Positions 1 through 11,915 of a stretch of 64,000 nt of DNA are shown in pieces. This DNA is from Oreohelix idahoensis (lineage: Eukaryota; Mollusca; Gastropoda; Stylommatophora; Oreohelicidae). Each line of letters opens with the position of its first letter. The first letter of the stretch is position 1. Location: contig JAMPIV010011352.1 in the NCBI GenBank assembly GCA_024509875.1, positions 82,828 to 146,827 of the forward strand, read 5' to 3'. The notes under the pieces are model-generated. The model did not search any database. It saw nothing but the letters and a program-made list of their open reading frames with translations, and was not told where the DNA came from. The position numbers were made by a program, and so were the translations under genes.

Positions 1-540
1 TGACTGTCTATTTGTCTTAGGTTCAAAATAATGTGCCCAGGTTTCGTCACCTGTAACGATCTTAGCCAGAAAGTTCTCTCCATCAGCATTGAAACGCTCC
101 AACAATTCAGAAGAAATTGCTTTCCTTTGCAATCAGTGGTCATTTGTGAGACTTCGAGGAACCCATCTTGCGCAAACCTTAGAAAATCCGAGAGTTTTTA
201 TAACTGCACTTGCACTACCAATGCTGACTGACAGCTGTAAGGCCAATTGTTAAGTAGTGATTCGCCTATCAGTAAGAATAATGCCCTCAGCGCACTTCAT
301 CATTTCTGCGTTGGTGGCTGTGGCAGGACGTTCACAGCGCGGCCGATTAAGCAGCTCCGTATCTCCACTTCCTGATTCTTTGATTCTCTGAACCCAGCGA
401 CTGACTGTACTCCTGTCGACTGCAAAACTTCCATACACATCACATAGACGCTTGTGAATGTTCACAACAGTTTCCTTCTCTGCAACGAGAAATTCTATCA
501 CAATTCGCTGCTTATAACGCAAGTTGCTAACACGCTCCAT
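1..540 (-). pseudogene. Mariner transposase, N-terminal part, with in-frame stops
   Basis: The frame opens with ATG at 540 (MERVSNLRYK...). Residues 1-96 form the DNA-binding part: a helix-turn-helix with a Cys-Asp-Val-Tyr-Gly stretch, then SRWVQRIKESG and a linker rich in Arg and Pro. An in-frame TAA stands at 250-252, just after the RRITT motif, and a second in-frame stop, TGA (plus 133-135), follows. Reading past both, the frame still shows a SELLERFNADGE stretch and the TGDETW motif, which carries the first catalytic Asp of the DD34D triad, near the window start. The other catalytic residues are outside the window. Mariner transposases cut and paste DNA at TA sites. With two stops this copy cannot make enzyme. 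Confidence 0.85.
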
Positions 541-670
541 TTCAACGGTTTACCGCAGCCGTATTATTTGGCCGGTTGCGGTGCACTTTAGAGCGCATAA
601 TTGGCACATGCCATATTAGAAGTGTGCAAAATCTCATGCTTCTATCTTCATTATTAGCTGAGAAAAACGA

Positions 671-702
671 TGTGGTGCATTACTTTCTGAACACCCCTCG
701 TA
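671..702 (-). repeat. Mariner terminal inverted repeat (one end)
   Basis: This is the outer end of the element, where transposase would bind. Read on the minus strand it starts TACGAGGGGTGTTCAG and leads into the transposase leader. The TA at 701-702 is the probable target duplication. The partner repeat is outside the window, so the inverted pairing cannot be shown here. Confidence 0.65.
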
Positions 703-2050
703 CAATTTTATGTACAAGTGAATAGGAACAAAAAACCTTTAGGGACCCACTTTTACAATTTAATGTACTCACTGACATTTGATTAAGTGTGAATGCGCAT
801 AAGTCATATCAATGAAACATACCGCACGGTCTTATCTATTTGAACATGCGCCCTAATATAACTAACGGACGCCGTGTCTAGGTTGAACGGGGCGCGACTC
901 GCCAGAACGAGGCACAATTTTATTTTATTTTTAAATGAAGTGTGAAGAATTACAAATGGCTGTGCAAATGCTAGTTAAAACATGATAGACTAAAATATAT
1001 CACTATGTTAAACAAAAAAGGGCTCGGTAGTTATTTGGTCTCTCGGATAACCTAATTGTTTAAACATACGTGTTGATTAATCGGCACATCGTCATTCACC
1101 AACCGACACCGCCCCTTTTATTTCTCAGTTAATTATTCCCCTTACTTCAATGAAAGTGCACGTGAATGTGCATGCGACCATGTGTTTGTGTGTTTATGTG
1201 TATGCATTTGAATGATGATTATTCCGTTGTTATTATTATGTGACAAAGAGAAGTAACCGAAGACGTTTGTCTTTAAGAAATTTTTGTTTGACAGAATCGG
1301 ATAAAGCAAGAAAATGGTCAGACAAAACAATTCGGACAAAAACAATATCTTTGTGACAGAAAATCATAAACGCTTATTTTCATTCAAAATGTCTGTGAAA
1401 GACAAAAAAGAAATAACGGGGGAAAAATTTTTTCTAAGAATATATGTGAGAAATAAATATGGAAAATAAAAGTAATAAACAAAGAGCCACTTATTTTCAA
1501 GGAATACCTGTGTGTCCATGACTATATGTGTGTACGTGTTTACGAGTGAGAAATAGGTGATTGAGTTCCAGGAATGTCTGAGAAAAAAAAAGGGATATTT
1601 ATCGATAACTTAAGTCTGGCAGAAGGAAAAACACATTTGTATTCAAAGAAAGTCTGCGCTTTTCTAACATAAATGATTAATCTTCCTACCTGACCTTCCA
1701 AAAAAGCAAGAATTTGATCTTAGACACTTCTCTTTGGTTAGCTAGTTACTATTTTCACCAGCTAAAGCCAGACAACCTTTGGTACCACCCTGCGGCTATA
1801 TTCTTTATTTCTTTTCCTTGCCTAATTAACTCTCTGATATCGATTTACCAATTTCCGCTATAGTCGACCGTCGTTAGGGCATTGAGTAAATGATAGTGCC
1901 CTGAGGTTACTTTTTCCGTTGGGTAAACCGTAAAATTAAAAAGAAAATTCTTGTGCTGTTTCTCGCAATCATTATTGTGTAATCTATTTCTAATACATAA
2001 TTGTGTAGTCTGGCAATCTAATTTAAACTGAAATTTAAACTTGACAAGTA

Positions 2051-2074
2051 CGATTGGTTTGGTTTGGTTTGGTT
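2051..2074. repeat. (GGTTT)n short tandem repeat
   Basis: Four to five imperfect GGTTT units in a row. A plain microsatellite. Confidence 0.7.
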
Positions 2075-2247
2075 TTTAATTATCATCTTCATTGCACACG
2101 GACAACTCCATCAGTGCTCCAATCTCCTCCCTTAGATTTTTTCAATCACAATAAAGATTTGCAAGTATTGTATTCCCTCAGTTTTGTCCTAGTCTGTCCG
2201 AAATAATTCCTCAGTTGTCTCCCTTGCTATGTTGTTTAAACTTCATA

Positions 2248-2410
2248 TTTTTCCAGTTAAGTGGTTGTCCACATATGACGTCATGCAATTTTTTTCTCCA
2301 TTTTAACCCATTTTCCCAACTTGTCACACTTCGTCACAAAAACCCAGACCCTCTTGGTGTGACGTCACAAATCTCTTAACCCCCCTCCCCCTAATTTAAA
2401 GTTAATGGTG
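2248..2410. repeat. Dispersed repeat with CACTTCGTCACA and TGTGACGTCA motifs, copy 1
   Basis: It carries GTCACACTTCGTCACA, then a short C/A-rich stretch, then GTGTGACGTCACA and a C-rich end near 2390. The same order (CACACTTCGTCACAA, about 25 bp, CGTGACGTCA, C-run) occurs at 15745-15910, fused to the end of a LINE fragment. It is most likely the 3' end of a retroposon family, but I do not recognise the family. Confidence 0.5.
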
Positions 2411-3323
2411 TTTAATTAATCCGGCATCAACAACTATTTTTCATTTATTATGCCGCCTCCCAACACGAGACAGGACCTAACCCATGTCTTACTCCGTTAA
2501 GTGGTTTTGCGTTTTCCCCTACCAAAGAAAATAAATAAATAAATAAAAATGTTAACGTTCACGTCAGCCCTAATACTTTCATCTTGTTAAACTTGTGTGT
2601 CTCTGATCTTATCGGGATATTTCGGGATCGTGTTAACTTGCTATTGTTATCAAGAGTGCAGTTTATTTAGTGTGCATTTTATCTGTTAAGGTGTGTATTA
2701 CATTATATATATCTAAAATAACGTTACCTATCGTTCCGCACAGAATATTCATTTGGAGTTATTTCCCTTTAGCATATTCGTGCTTTAGCAGTGTGTTCGT
2801 GGAACTGTATCGTAGTGTGTAAGTGTCAGTTGTAATTAGGAACTGTCACTCTACCTGAAGTGCAAAACGCAGAGACAATTACAAACAAAATAATTTCTTT
2901 TCTTTAAAAAGGGGAAGAAAGGGAGAGAGGGCGGGGTGTCAAAGCTTGAAGCTTTCTGGTTTATTTGTCATAATTAATTTCTTATAAGAACCCACCACTG
3001 ACAAATTGATGCACAAACTGACGAAATATTAAATGTCTAAACTGACGGACTGATTCATGTATTGACTGACGAATTGAGTCACTGACCGATGTACTCCTTA
3101 TGATTGACTGACTAACGAGCAACGGATAGAATGCTAATTAGATAGACCGACTTTCGTACATCAGTTCGTAAGCTGATCCGTCAAATTAGTCGTCTATACC
3201 CTTTGTTTCTAACTCTATTTTGTTTAATTGTTGCTCACTAGTATACATGTCCACAAAACAATGCTAAAGGAAAATAGCGCCAAGTGAATATTCTGTGCCG
3301 AACGATTGGCAACGTTCTTGTGG

Positions 3324-3470
<147 letters not shown>

Positions 3471-5108
3471 CAGTTAAAGATGTCGTAAATTTATTTTGAG
3501 AGAATCTTAGAAATAGTGGTCCCGTTTAGAGTGAAGAATGATGGTGAAGGCTCTATGATAAAAAGGGTTAGACAGTAAGTAGTTGCTTCACAGAGTGCTG
3601 GGGACAGTAAGGACAAACTCTTTTACGACAATCCTTTTCTCTCAATCTACTCCTTGAACTCTCCTGGCTAAACAATTATTTGCCAGTTTCCAACACACAT
3701 GCGCTCACACCAATTTGGTGTTTCAAACACACGGACGTTACGTGAATACAAACTATGGTAAACAAATATGGGTAATTTGGGCTTGTGTATTCCAACACAG
3801 TACTAAAAGATTTATGATGTTTATTTATCATTAAAAATCAGTCACAACATTTATCAGATAACAGAAAATTATCATAGGTACAGAAAATACAAATAACAAG
3901 GCGGGGGGGATATGAAGAGTGATATCCAATCTGCCCTTCCCGCTGGTAATAGACAAAAGATAAACCCAGTCCAAAGATAGGTAGTTATCAGAAAAAAATA
4001 GATAATGTAACCCAACAGTAAATTTAATTACTCTGAAAAAAGAGGTGTTAAAGTACTAGGTATGGGTGGTAGAAAAAATCCTGTTATTCTCAGTTGTTTT
4101 CCCTTTTACTAAGCAAATGTAAGGGGGTGGGGAATAAACAGAGTTATAAAATCCCACTTAAAAAGGAACAATACAGGGAATACAGTGAAAGTATTTACCA
4201 GGTAGGCAAATTAAAAATGGTTGCAAAATAAATATCATGTCATTCATGCACGCTCGTGATGGCCAACACTCATTTACTCACACACACTTACCGATCGTAG
4301 AATCTGGCACTCTATAGAAATATACACAAACATCAAATAAACACTCGACATAGGTAGTGTCTTATTCTTCTGTGTCCAGCCGCAGATTATCAGGTTTATG
4401 CGTTAGTACAGTCCCGAAATCGCTGGATGGTGAAGCCTAAGTGTTCTTTGTTTTTTGTTATGTTAGAAGGAAAGTTCTATGGGATGGCACGGTCACGGAT
4501 ACAGGTGGTGAAAATGGGGTGGTCTCAGTGATTTCGCCGCTAATGGTGAAACTTCTTAATGCGTGATGACAACAACTGACCGATGAGGTATGGTTTACTT
4601 CGAGGGTTTTAAAATCCAGTGAAGAAAATATGCACAGTCAGTGTTCAGGAGATTTCTATTTTCTTTCGCAGTAGAGCAGGATTAATAATCTAAATACAGC
4701 TCTGGCAATGTTCTTCTCCAGTTAAACTCTACAGATTAAATTGTATTGATGATGTGTTAAATTGTTCTTGGATTTACTTTCTTTCTGGAAAATTCAGATA
4801 GCTGGACCCCAACAGGATCGTCTCAAGATTAAAATTTAAACTGTTCATCAAAATATCTGGAGGGTTTTAAGAACCGAGTCTGGAGGACTCTATACAATGT
4901 TTTTTGCTGGATCAACCCAAAATCCAGTGAAATAAAAAAATGATGAAACTAGACCACTGATCACTAGAAACTAATATATATTATACCGTTTAGCACAGAA
5001 TAGAATTCACTGCAAATATAGCCAAAAATCCAGGGGAAATCTAACAAGATTTTACTATAGCTAGTGCTTCTGTAAATCTCTGGCAAACGAGTGATAAAAT
5101 TGCATTTT

Positions 5109-5113
5109 ACAGG
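5109..5113. repeat. Target-site duplication of element 1, left copy
   Basis: The five bases next to the left LTR are ACAGG; those next to the right LTR (14434-14438) are GCAGG. Four of five match, as expected for a 5-bp duplication with one later transition. Confidence 0.6.
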
Positions 5114-6196
5114 TGATGCGTGATGCCATATGATGATGGATGGTATCCGCATGTCTGGTTTTGTGTAGTGTGCAGATGTGTTCAGTCAAAACAATGTTCA
5201 TACAAAAATAACAGGGCAATCCACATAGGACGTCAGTAAACTCACGACGTATAAAGTCAATGATTCTTGAAACAGCCGTTGACGTTTTTCTTCATTATTT
5301 ATTGTGGACGCCACAGTGACAAAATGGTTACGCAAATGTGTAGGCACATCAAACAGTCATTATCACAGCAACATTCAATACAGCAATAGACGGTAGACAG
5401 CATTACAATGATGAGTCAGATGCATGTTATATTTCAAAGTGCTGTAAATGTAGTCAGGTTAAAAACTCCATCCTTTTCTATAACAGCCAGGAGATAACCA
5501 GATGTATGAGATCAGTTCACTCTCCTTAGTTTGACTTCAGCAAGACAGACACGTCTGCCGAAGTATAAATAATGTCCACAAAAATATCCTCTAGATAATA
5601 AAGGTTTTCCAAACCTAATTCATTTAACAAAGTAGCAAGTAATGGTCCTTGGTACATGCATCAACCGATGCAGTACAATGCAGCGACATGTGAGCTGGGA
5701 AAAAACATCTCGTGGCGACGACTTTCGGAGACAGGCTATGAATCGAAATCGCTCACGACCCAAAATCGATAGAGTTAATGAAAAAGTCAATTTACCTTGC
5801 TTTCATGAAATACACAGAAATATCACGCCTCCCGACATGTGGGAAAACACTAGAGGTATTATCTCGAATAAACGAAATATCCATTAAGAGGACTACACAT
5901 CCCTGACAGAACAAAAAATAGCGGAGATCCCCTCTTCAACGAGGCATCTCTTTCGCCATTCCAAATCGCTCACTCCACTAGTCGTGGGCGGAAACCGATC
6001 GACCAAAACAACAAGACAAGTCATGCGCAGTCCAGCGCAAAAATGACCACAGCTCAAACTTAACTGCATTCGATACCAACGCGAGAAGACAAATGCTTAC
6101 CGAGAAAAGTGACTATAAATTCCAAGCAGTTGTTGCCCTTGCGTTATAAAACAGACATTGAAACAAAACGATGTTGCGAGAATTTATCACGCAACA
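5114..6196 (-). repeat. Element 1 LTR, 3' copy
   Basis: It matches 13349-14433 from end to end, with only a handful of substitutions and single-base indels. Its plus-strand ends are TGATGCG... and ...CGCAACA. An 81-codon frame on the plus strand (5642-5887, antisense to the element) is identical in the other LTR; see 13349-14433. Confidence 0.95.
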
Positions 6197-6198
6197 TA

Positions 6199-6215
6199 TC
6201 ACCACCTCCTCCCGA
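6199..6215 (-). other. Polypurine tract of element 1
   Basis: Read on the minus strand, GGGAGGAGGTGGTGATA abuts the TGTTGCG start of the 3' LTR. Its position and purine content fit the plus-strand primer of reverse transcription. Confidence 0.75.
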
Positions 6216-6884
6216 TTAAAAAAAAATGTGGAACATATTTTTTTTTCAATATCAAAGAGCAAGCGATAAGCGGCTCAAAACGCACGAATTATGCGCTGAT
6301 AATTAATTAAATTGCCAAACAATAGGCTAATTATAGAGTGTCTGGTGAGGATATACCTCAACAGAAAAATAAATATGTCTCAAAAAATATTCACATCGGG
6401 GAGGTGTCACCAACACACATCACGTTAGCATGTAAACACAATATACGTATGCAAGTTACTATAATCATCATTAAACAGCATACTCTAATATTGTCTTTAA
6501 AATGGATGTACAAATCTGATAGGAAAATTTAAATAGTACATTCTTTGACATGTAATGACATAAGTACATAGTAAAGTTAAACTACATGACGATCCAGGAT
6601 ATATGCTCTGGTATTCCGAGGGTGTACAAGCAATATAATGCAAATTAATAACTAATATGCTTCATAAGGTACAATACATTATTAATAATTGTGGCTGTTT
6701 AGTAAACTAACGGCCCTTATATTAACTACTCAGTCCTCCTCTATCATCTTAAAAAACGAACAGAAGAAGATGACAACAAAGCGCGATAGTGTGTACATAT
6801 AAAGTAAGTACAGATGTGCTAATCTATTGTAGAAATATAGGTGTGTTATGACTCTGTAATATATAGAAATATAGGACAGAAGTA
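6216..6884 (-). other. Untranslated stretch between element 1 pol and its 3' LTR
   Basis: About 670 bp of AT-rich sequence follow the RNase H stop. There is no env-like or other coding signal on either strand; the 64-codon frame at 6338-6532 has no recognisable features. Confidence 0.55.
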
Positions 6885-8430
6885 TTAGTTGGAGTCATGT
6901 GGGCATCTAGACAAAATGTCAGCCATCACATTATCCGCACCACGGATAGCTCGTACCGTGAAGTGAAAAGGTTGAAGAGCTATAGCATATCGAGTGGATC
7001 TCGAACTCTTCAAATTCTTAGTCTGAATAGCTGTAAGAGCTTTCTGATCAGTCTCTAGAATGAAATGTGCGCCAGGAAGGAATCTTTGTAGCTTTAGAAT
7101 TGACCAAAACCATCGCTAACAACTCACGGTCTAAAACCGAGTAGTTCCTCTCTGCCGCATTTAGTTTTCTAGAAATGTACATAACAGGATGCAGAGTATT
7201 TGCATATTCTTGCATCAGTGCTGCTCCAATCCCAGTGGATGAAGCATCACTCCGAAGAACAAAAGTCGTATCAAGAGTAGGTAATCTTAAGATGGGAGGA
7301 GAAGAAAATATATTCTTGATTTGGTCTAGTGAAGATTGGCATTCTTCAGAACAACGGACCAGATTAGGCGAACCTTTCTTCAACAATGTTGAGAGAGGTG
7401 CCATGATCGAAGATAAATTTGGAATAAATCTCCCATAAAATTGAATTAAACCTAAGAGACTCCTAACTTGTTTCTTCGTTTTAGGAACAGAGATGTTCAG
7501 TATTTTGGAAGTATTGTGGTCTTCTGTCTTCAAGAGACCATGACCAACACGATGACCCAGGAAAGAGATTTCACCAAAACCAACAAAAGCTTTAGAAGGT
7601 TTTGCTGTCAAATTATTCTCACGTAGAGTGGACAGTAAGTCATATACCCCTAAATAGTGATCTTCCCAGGTATCACTGAAGAGACAGATGTCATCTAAGT
7701 ATGCGATGACATCCGAACGATGTGACAGAATTCGACGCATCATGCGAACGAAAGTGGCAGGGGCGTTCATGAGACCAAAAGGCATAACATTCCATTGAAA
7801 TAGACCCCTAGGTGTAGAAAAAGCAGTAAGAGGTTTGGCATGCTCTGCTAAAGGCACTTGCCAATAACCTTTAGACAAATCAAGTTTAGTGAAGAATCTA
7901 GAATTAGAAAGTCTAATCAGTAGATCTTCTAACAAAGGCATCGGTTCAGCGTCGAACTTTGTGACCTGATTCAATTTGCGATAATCAACGCAAATTCGTA
8001 TGTTCTTATCCTTCTTCCGGACAATAACCATGGAAGAAGAATATGGTGAAGTCGATGGTTCAATTATATTTAACTGAATCATTTCATCCAATTCCTTTTC
8101 CACTTGCGACTGAAAGTGTATAGGAATAGGATACGGCCTAACCCTAATTGGATTATTGTCGGTAAGAATTATGTCATGTTCTATGACATCTGTGTGTCCA
8201 GGAATGTCAGTGAGAACATCCTGAAATGTTTGTAACATCGACGAGACTTGTCGATGTTCGTCACCAGAAAGATTAGGAGAAACAGAAACGTTTTTCCAAG
8301 ATTCCGCAGAATGTAATGGAACCACTGGAAGGGGAAGGTTGACATCAGAGAAGGTAGATTCCTCATCCTGAATGACAGACAGGGATGAATAACGACCGTG
8401 AGCTGCAGGAGCAACCTCCGTTGCCTGGAA
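6885..8430 (-). pseudogene. Element 1 reverse transcriptase and RNase H
   Basis: The main open stretch (8325-7048) holds the whole polymerase. It begins with a linker and the LTDIPGHTDVIEHDI motif, followed by VDYRKLNQ, TKLDLSKGYWQVPL, MPFGLMNAPATF and the catalytic YLDDI, then the thumb motif FLGHRVG. RNase H follows with the first Asp in LRSDASSTGIG and the Glu in LDRELLAM. Near 7090 the frame shifts. In the new frame RNase H goes on with TDQKALTAI and GADNVMADILSR and stops at 6885-6887. The upstream side is also out of frame with integrase; the switch lies near 8410. So one protein appears to be split by two indels. It would copy the element RNA into DNA in the cytoplasmic particle. Confidence 0.9.
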
Positions 8431-9806
8431 ATAGGCAGCAAATAGTCCGGACGTTCGTGAAATTCCGAAAGCATGTTTATGTGGAAAGTTTTATGCTTTC
8501 CATCAATATCGACCACATAGTCAACATCGGAAATCCGAGAGACTATTGCATACGGACCTTTCCATGCAATAAGAAGTCTATTTTCCCTACTGGGGAGGAG
8601 GACGAATGCTTTGTCACCTGGACAAAGTTGTCGTAGACATCTATTCTTGTTAGCAAACTGTCTTGCCTTCTCTTTAGCAATTTCTGATGAAGCAGTTGCT
8701 AGCTTACATGCCTCAATGATCTTTTGTCTAAGAGCAATGACATACTCATATGAGGATTGAGTTTCATCGCTAATATCATCGGCAGTGATGAGATCGTGTA
8801 ATAAAGACATAGGGCCGCGTGGACGCGCGCCAAAGACAAGTTCGAAGGGAGAAAATCCTGTGTGTTCATTAGGGCCTTCTCTATAGGCAAAGAGAGCCGC
8901 GGGTAAAACCCTGTCCCAATCTTGAGGATGATCTTCAGTTATCTTACCAAGCAAAGTCTTGAGCGTTCTATTCAGACTCTCAACTAACCCATTAGACATA
9001 GGATGGTAGATACTACTGAGAGATCGTTCAATATGTAAGGTAGACATTACCTGTGACATAGTGTCAGATATGAGTTGAGTGCCATGGTCTGACAATATTT
9101 CTCTGGGGAACCACCAGCGAGAAAATATCAACCAAAGAGCATCTGCGATATCTGTAGTAGATATGCTCTTAAGAGGAATAGCCTCTGGCCAACGTGTGCA
9201 CATATCGACACATGTAAGGATAAACTGATGTCCTCTGGCCGACTTGACCTTAAAAGGGCCAATAGTATCTATGGCCATTTTCTGAAACGGCCGAATAGGA
9301 ATGTCAGCAGCCTGGATAGGCGCAGCATGTCGTGGTCCTCTAGATTTGACCTCCTGACATACCTTGCATGATCGGCAGTAAATACGAATGTCCTTATTGA
9401 CAAAAGGCCAAAAGAAAGCCGCAAGGACTCTCGACTTCGTACGGGCAAAACCCATATGTCCAGCACATTGCGAGTCATGAGCATGTTGTAATATTTGGAC
9501 TCTCATGCTCTTGGGAACAAGAATTTGCGAATGTGCCGACGTAGTCGAATCTTGTACCATACGTACAAGTACGCCGTTTCTCATTGCAATCCAAGATTTT
9601 CTATTTGTATCCTGATTCGGATCACCTTTCTTCGCATGAACGAAGAATTTTTTTAAAGAAGGATCTTCTTCTTGCAATTTTATGAAAGAGTCACGAGTGA
9701 TTACTAAGTGACTATCTTGGCTATCAACTTCATTATCACTATTCAGTGAAGTTTCGGGTGTTTGTAGAGCTTGTGCTCTTGTAACTACTGCATTTGTAGC
9801 TTGCAT
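8400..9806 (-). pseudogene. Element 1 integrase
   Basis: Residues 1-110 are a linker resembling other Gypsy elements upstream of integrase. The zinc-binding HHCC domain follows (HDSQCAGH, then CKVC about 30 residues on). The catalytic core has its first Asp in AIDTIGPF, the second in SDHGTQ and the Glu in NGLVESLN, with exactly 35 residues between the last two: D,D35E. The core ends with the typical FAYREGPNEHTGFSPFELVFG. The C-terminal part shows the GPY/F module (WKGPYAIVSRI...) and HINMLSEF. A frameshift near 8410 separates it from reverse transcriptase, and a frame change plus stop just upstream separates it from protease. It inserts the cDNA into the genome. Integrase ahead of reverse transcriptase is the notable feature. 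Confidence 0.92.
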
Positions 9807-9828
9807 GTTAATATTCTACCCGATAGCA

Positions 9829-10250
9829 TCAATCAGCAGGTGGGGTACACTCCCTAACTCCGTGAATACGACCAATAATAAGGTCCGCAATAGGATTAGG
9901 TAAGAGACAAGCATGCACATCTCCAGTAAAGAAAGGAGTGGCAATGCGAATTACAGCAGTAGGATATTTTTCTAGAGTGCCGCCAAATGTGACACATTTA
10001 ATAACCCTTCCTGTAGCACAAGATGGATCTACAAGCGATTGTCTAACACCAATAGTGGTGCATCCGGAATCGAAAAGTAGTGAGACCGGAGTATCATTAA
10101 CAAGACCCTTATGTAGAATTAAAGAACCCCTACCGTCATGCGCAACAGCAGCAGGAAGAGCGGGAAGTGGGTGACCACAACTCAAAGTAGTTATGGTACC
10201 CGGTTCGAATAAAGTACTGCATTGGGGGCATTTGTTTGCTCTCTCAAAGT
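9829..10250 (-). pseudogene. Element 1 aspartic protease with a preceding Cys/His motif
   Basis: The open stretch has no ATG. It is read through from gag and starts with a CPQC pair (near 10240), followed 16 residues later by SCGH. This could be a zinc finger, though it is not the usual CCHC knuckle. The protease follows: LLFDSGCTT carries the catalytic Asp-Ser-Gly, then come a flap-like region and the ADLIIGRIHG segment, matching the conserved Ile-Gly-Arg/Leu end of retropepsins. It would cut the polyprotein as a dimer. It ends at a TGA (9829-9831), and the next frame, integrase, is shifted and has its own stop, so polyprotein synthesis is broken here. Confidence 0.85.
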
Positions 10251-11915
10251 CAAAAGCAGAACCAGTGAAAGCGTCAAAGTTTTTACTATCAACAACATGA
10301 TTACAGGCTCCCTCAGTTTCCTGTTGTACAGCATTAGCCTGCTGATATCTCTTTGGTGTGTGTTGAGATCTACCCCGACTATTATTACCTCTGAAGTTAT
10401 CAGAGTTATTATTATCTCTGCAGTTATTATTGTCTCTATTGTAATTGTTATCCTGGTTCGAATACCAGTTATGCCACGAAAACTATCAGTGTTCCACATT
10501 GACTGCGAAAACATCCTAATTGAGTTTGGTTTTTGAGGTCTTCGGCAGGAATAACCTCTATTACCATATCCTCTTTTGAAATGCTTATAATTATTAGGGT
10601 GATAGTAACGAGTACTATCAGGTTGTCTCCAATTCTTCGAAGAAGAAGATCCACCAAGAAAATTGATTACCCATGAATTTGGACTGAAAATTACCGCAAC
10701 CCTTTCTAACAAAATTTTGTTGGGATCTACGAAGGCAAAGTTTTGGACCCTTACGGATAAGCCTGCCGAAGCAACTGGTAAACCTTCTTTCACCTTAGAG
10801 TTACCCCCTTGGTTATGTGTGGGAGTGCGCAGTTACGTAAATTGGCAACAGAAAATTCTTTACCATTTTCTTTTTATTGTTTTAGGTTTAACTTTCGATG
10901 AAGGAATAGCAAGGAAAGACCTCATTGACAGAACGACATGACTTTTGTCTCTTAAGTATTAAGTCCATATATTCCCTTAATAAGTTTTATTCCGGTCCTT
11001 AGATAGTTTTTCAAGCCCATCGTGAGAAAGTAATGGCGTATTCATGAAATAAACCTCCGGAGAATTTACAACTCCATTTTCAGGTAACATGGTTTTTTTA
11101 TATTGTAGACGAAAGCCGACTTGCGATAAGCGTTAATTTCATTAACAAAGCGGCCCAGACCAAAACCTCATAAATGTTCTTGTCCCCAGGGTTCATCCAC
11201 CATATTTAATATTCTTAAAGCTTTACCTTGTCAGTATCCTGATAACTCTGATAATCCTTATTTTGCTTTGTCTATGTTATGAGCTGTACATGCTTGTTCA
11301 AATCTGTCCAGATAGAACATTATGTCATCACTGGAAGGACTAAATGTTGGTAACTTAATCTTAAAAGTATCATTATTAGCCTTACAGAAGATGAACCCTT
11401 GTTTGAAATCAAATTACCATTACTCATGCTCCGTCAATTTCAATTTTTCCAACTCTAAAGCTAAGACCTTTTCTTCATGTTCCATTTTGTGCTTTCTCTT
11501 TCCTCTCATCCAGACTCTCTCTGTAATCTTCTTTCCTCAGCCTGAGCCTCTTTTTGAAGTCATTTTCATTTTCAGTTCTTTTATTTTTCAGCCCCTTCTT
11601 TTTTCAGTCTTTTATTTCTCTTTTTCAAGTCTTTTATTTAGCCTCTTTTCAGTCCTCAGCCTTTTTTCAAGTCTTTTATTCCTCAGCTTCTAGCTGTAGC
11701 TGGAGTTTTCTTTCCTCAGCTTCTGATTCCCTTTTTTGTTTTTCCATTTCCATTTGGAATCTTTTTTCATCCACCTGCATCTGCAGTTTCTTTTGTTCAG
11801 CTTCCATTGCTTTATCATATCGAGCAGTTGCAAATTCTTCTAACTTATCACCAGTCTTGCCAAGCAATTTACCCTGCTCAATAAAGTGCTCAAATGTAGA
11901 CATGTTGTCTAACAT
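10251..11915 (-). pseudogene. Element 1 gag, frameshifted
   Basis: The N-terminus is clear. From an ATG at 11915 or 11903, MSTFEHFIEQGKLLGKTG leads into an almost purely charged heptad-rich coiled coil (residues about 30-80, rich in Lys, Glu and Gln). The frame then breaks several times in a stretch of CTT/TTT repeats (11480-11680). Farther on, pieces such as KIKLPTFSPSSDDIMFYLDRFEQAC (11390-11290 region) match the capsid-type core of Gypsy gags, where a Pro-x-Phe is followed by a Phe-x-x-Phe helix. An Arg/Asn-rich, poorly ordered part (10380-10660) comes before the Cys/His motif. The general plan, coiled coil then capsid, is the same as in the gags of elements A, B and C, but the N-terminal sequence differs. 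Confidence 0.75.

Larger units (their letters stand above)
1..702 (-). mobile_element. Mariner-type DNA transposon, 5' part; the rest lies before the window
   Basis: On the minus strand the element starts at about 702 with a terminal sequence reading TACGAGGGGTGTTCAGAAAG, typical in style of mariner-family inverted repeats with a TA at the edge. About 160 bp of leader follow, then a transposase reading frame. The window starts inside the transposase, so the other inverted repeat is not seen. The reading frame has stops, so this copy is dead. Family assignment rests on the terminal sequence and the protein motifs and is fairly secure; the exact mariner subfamily is not determined. Confidence 0.85.

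Noticed and set aside
5642..5887. 81-codon frame present twice (also 13880-14125) as a conserved gene
   Set aside because: It lies in the two LTRs of one young element, so identity is due to copying; no recognisable domain.
6216..6884. env gene in element 1 after RNase H
   Set aside because: No long frame, signal peptide or membrane segment on the element strand; no env-like frame was found in A, B or C either.
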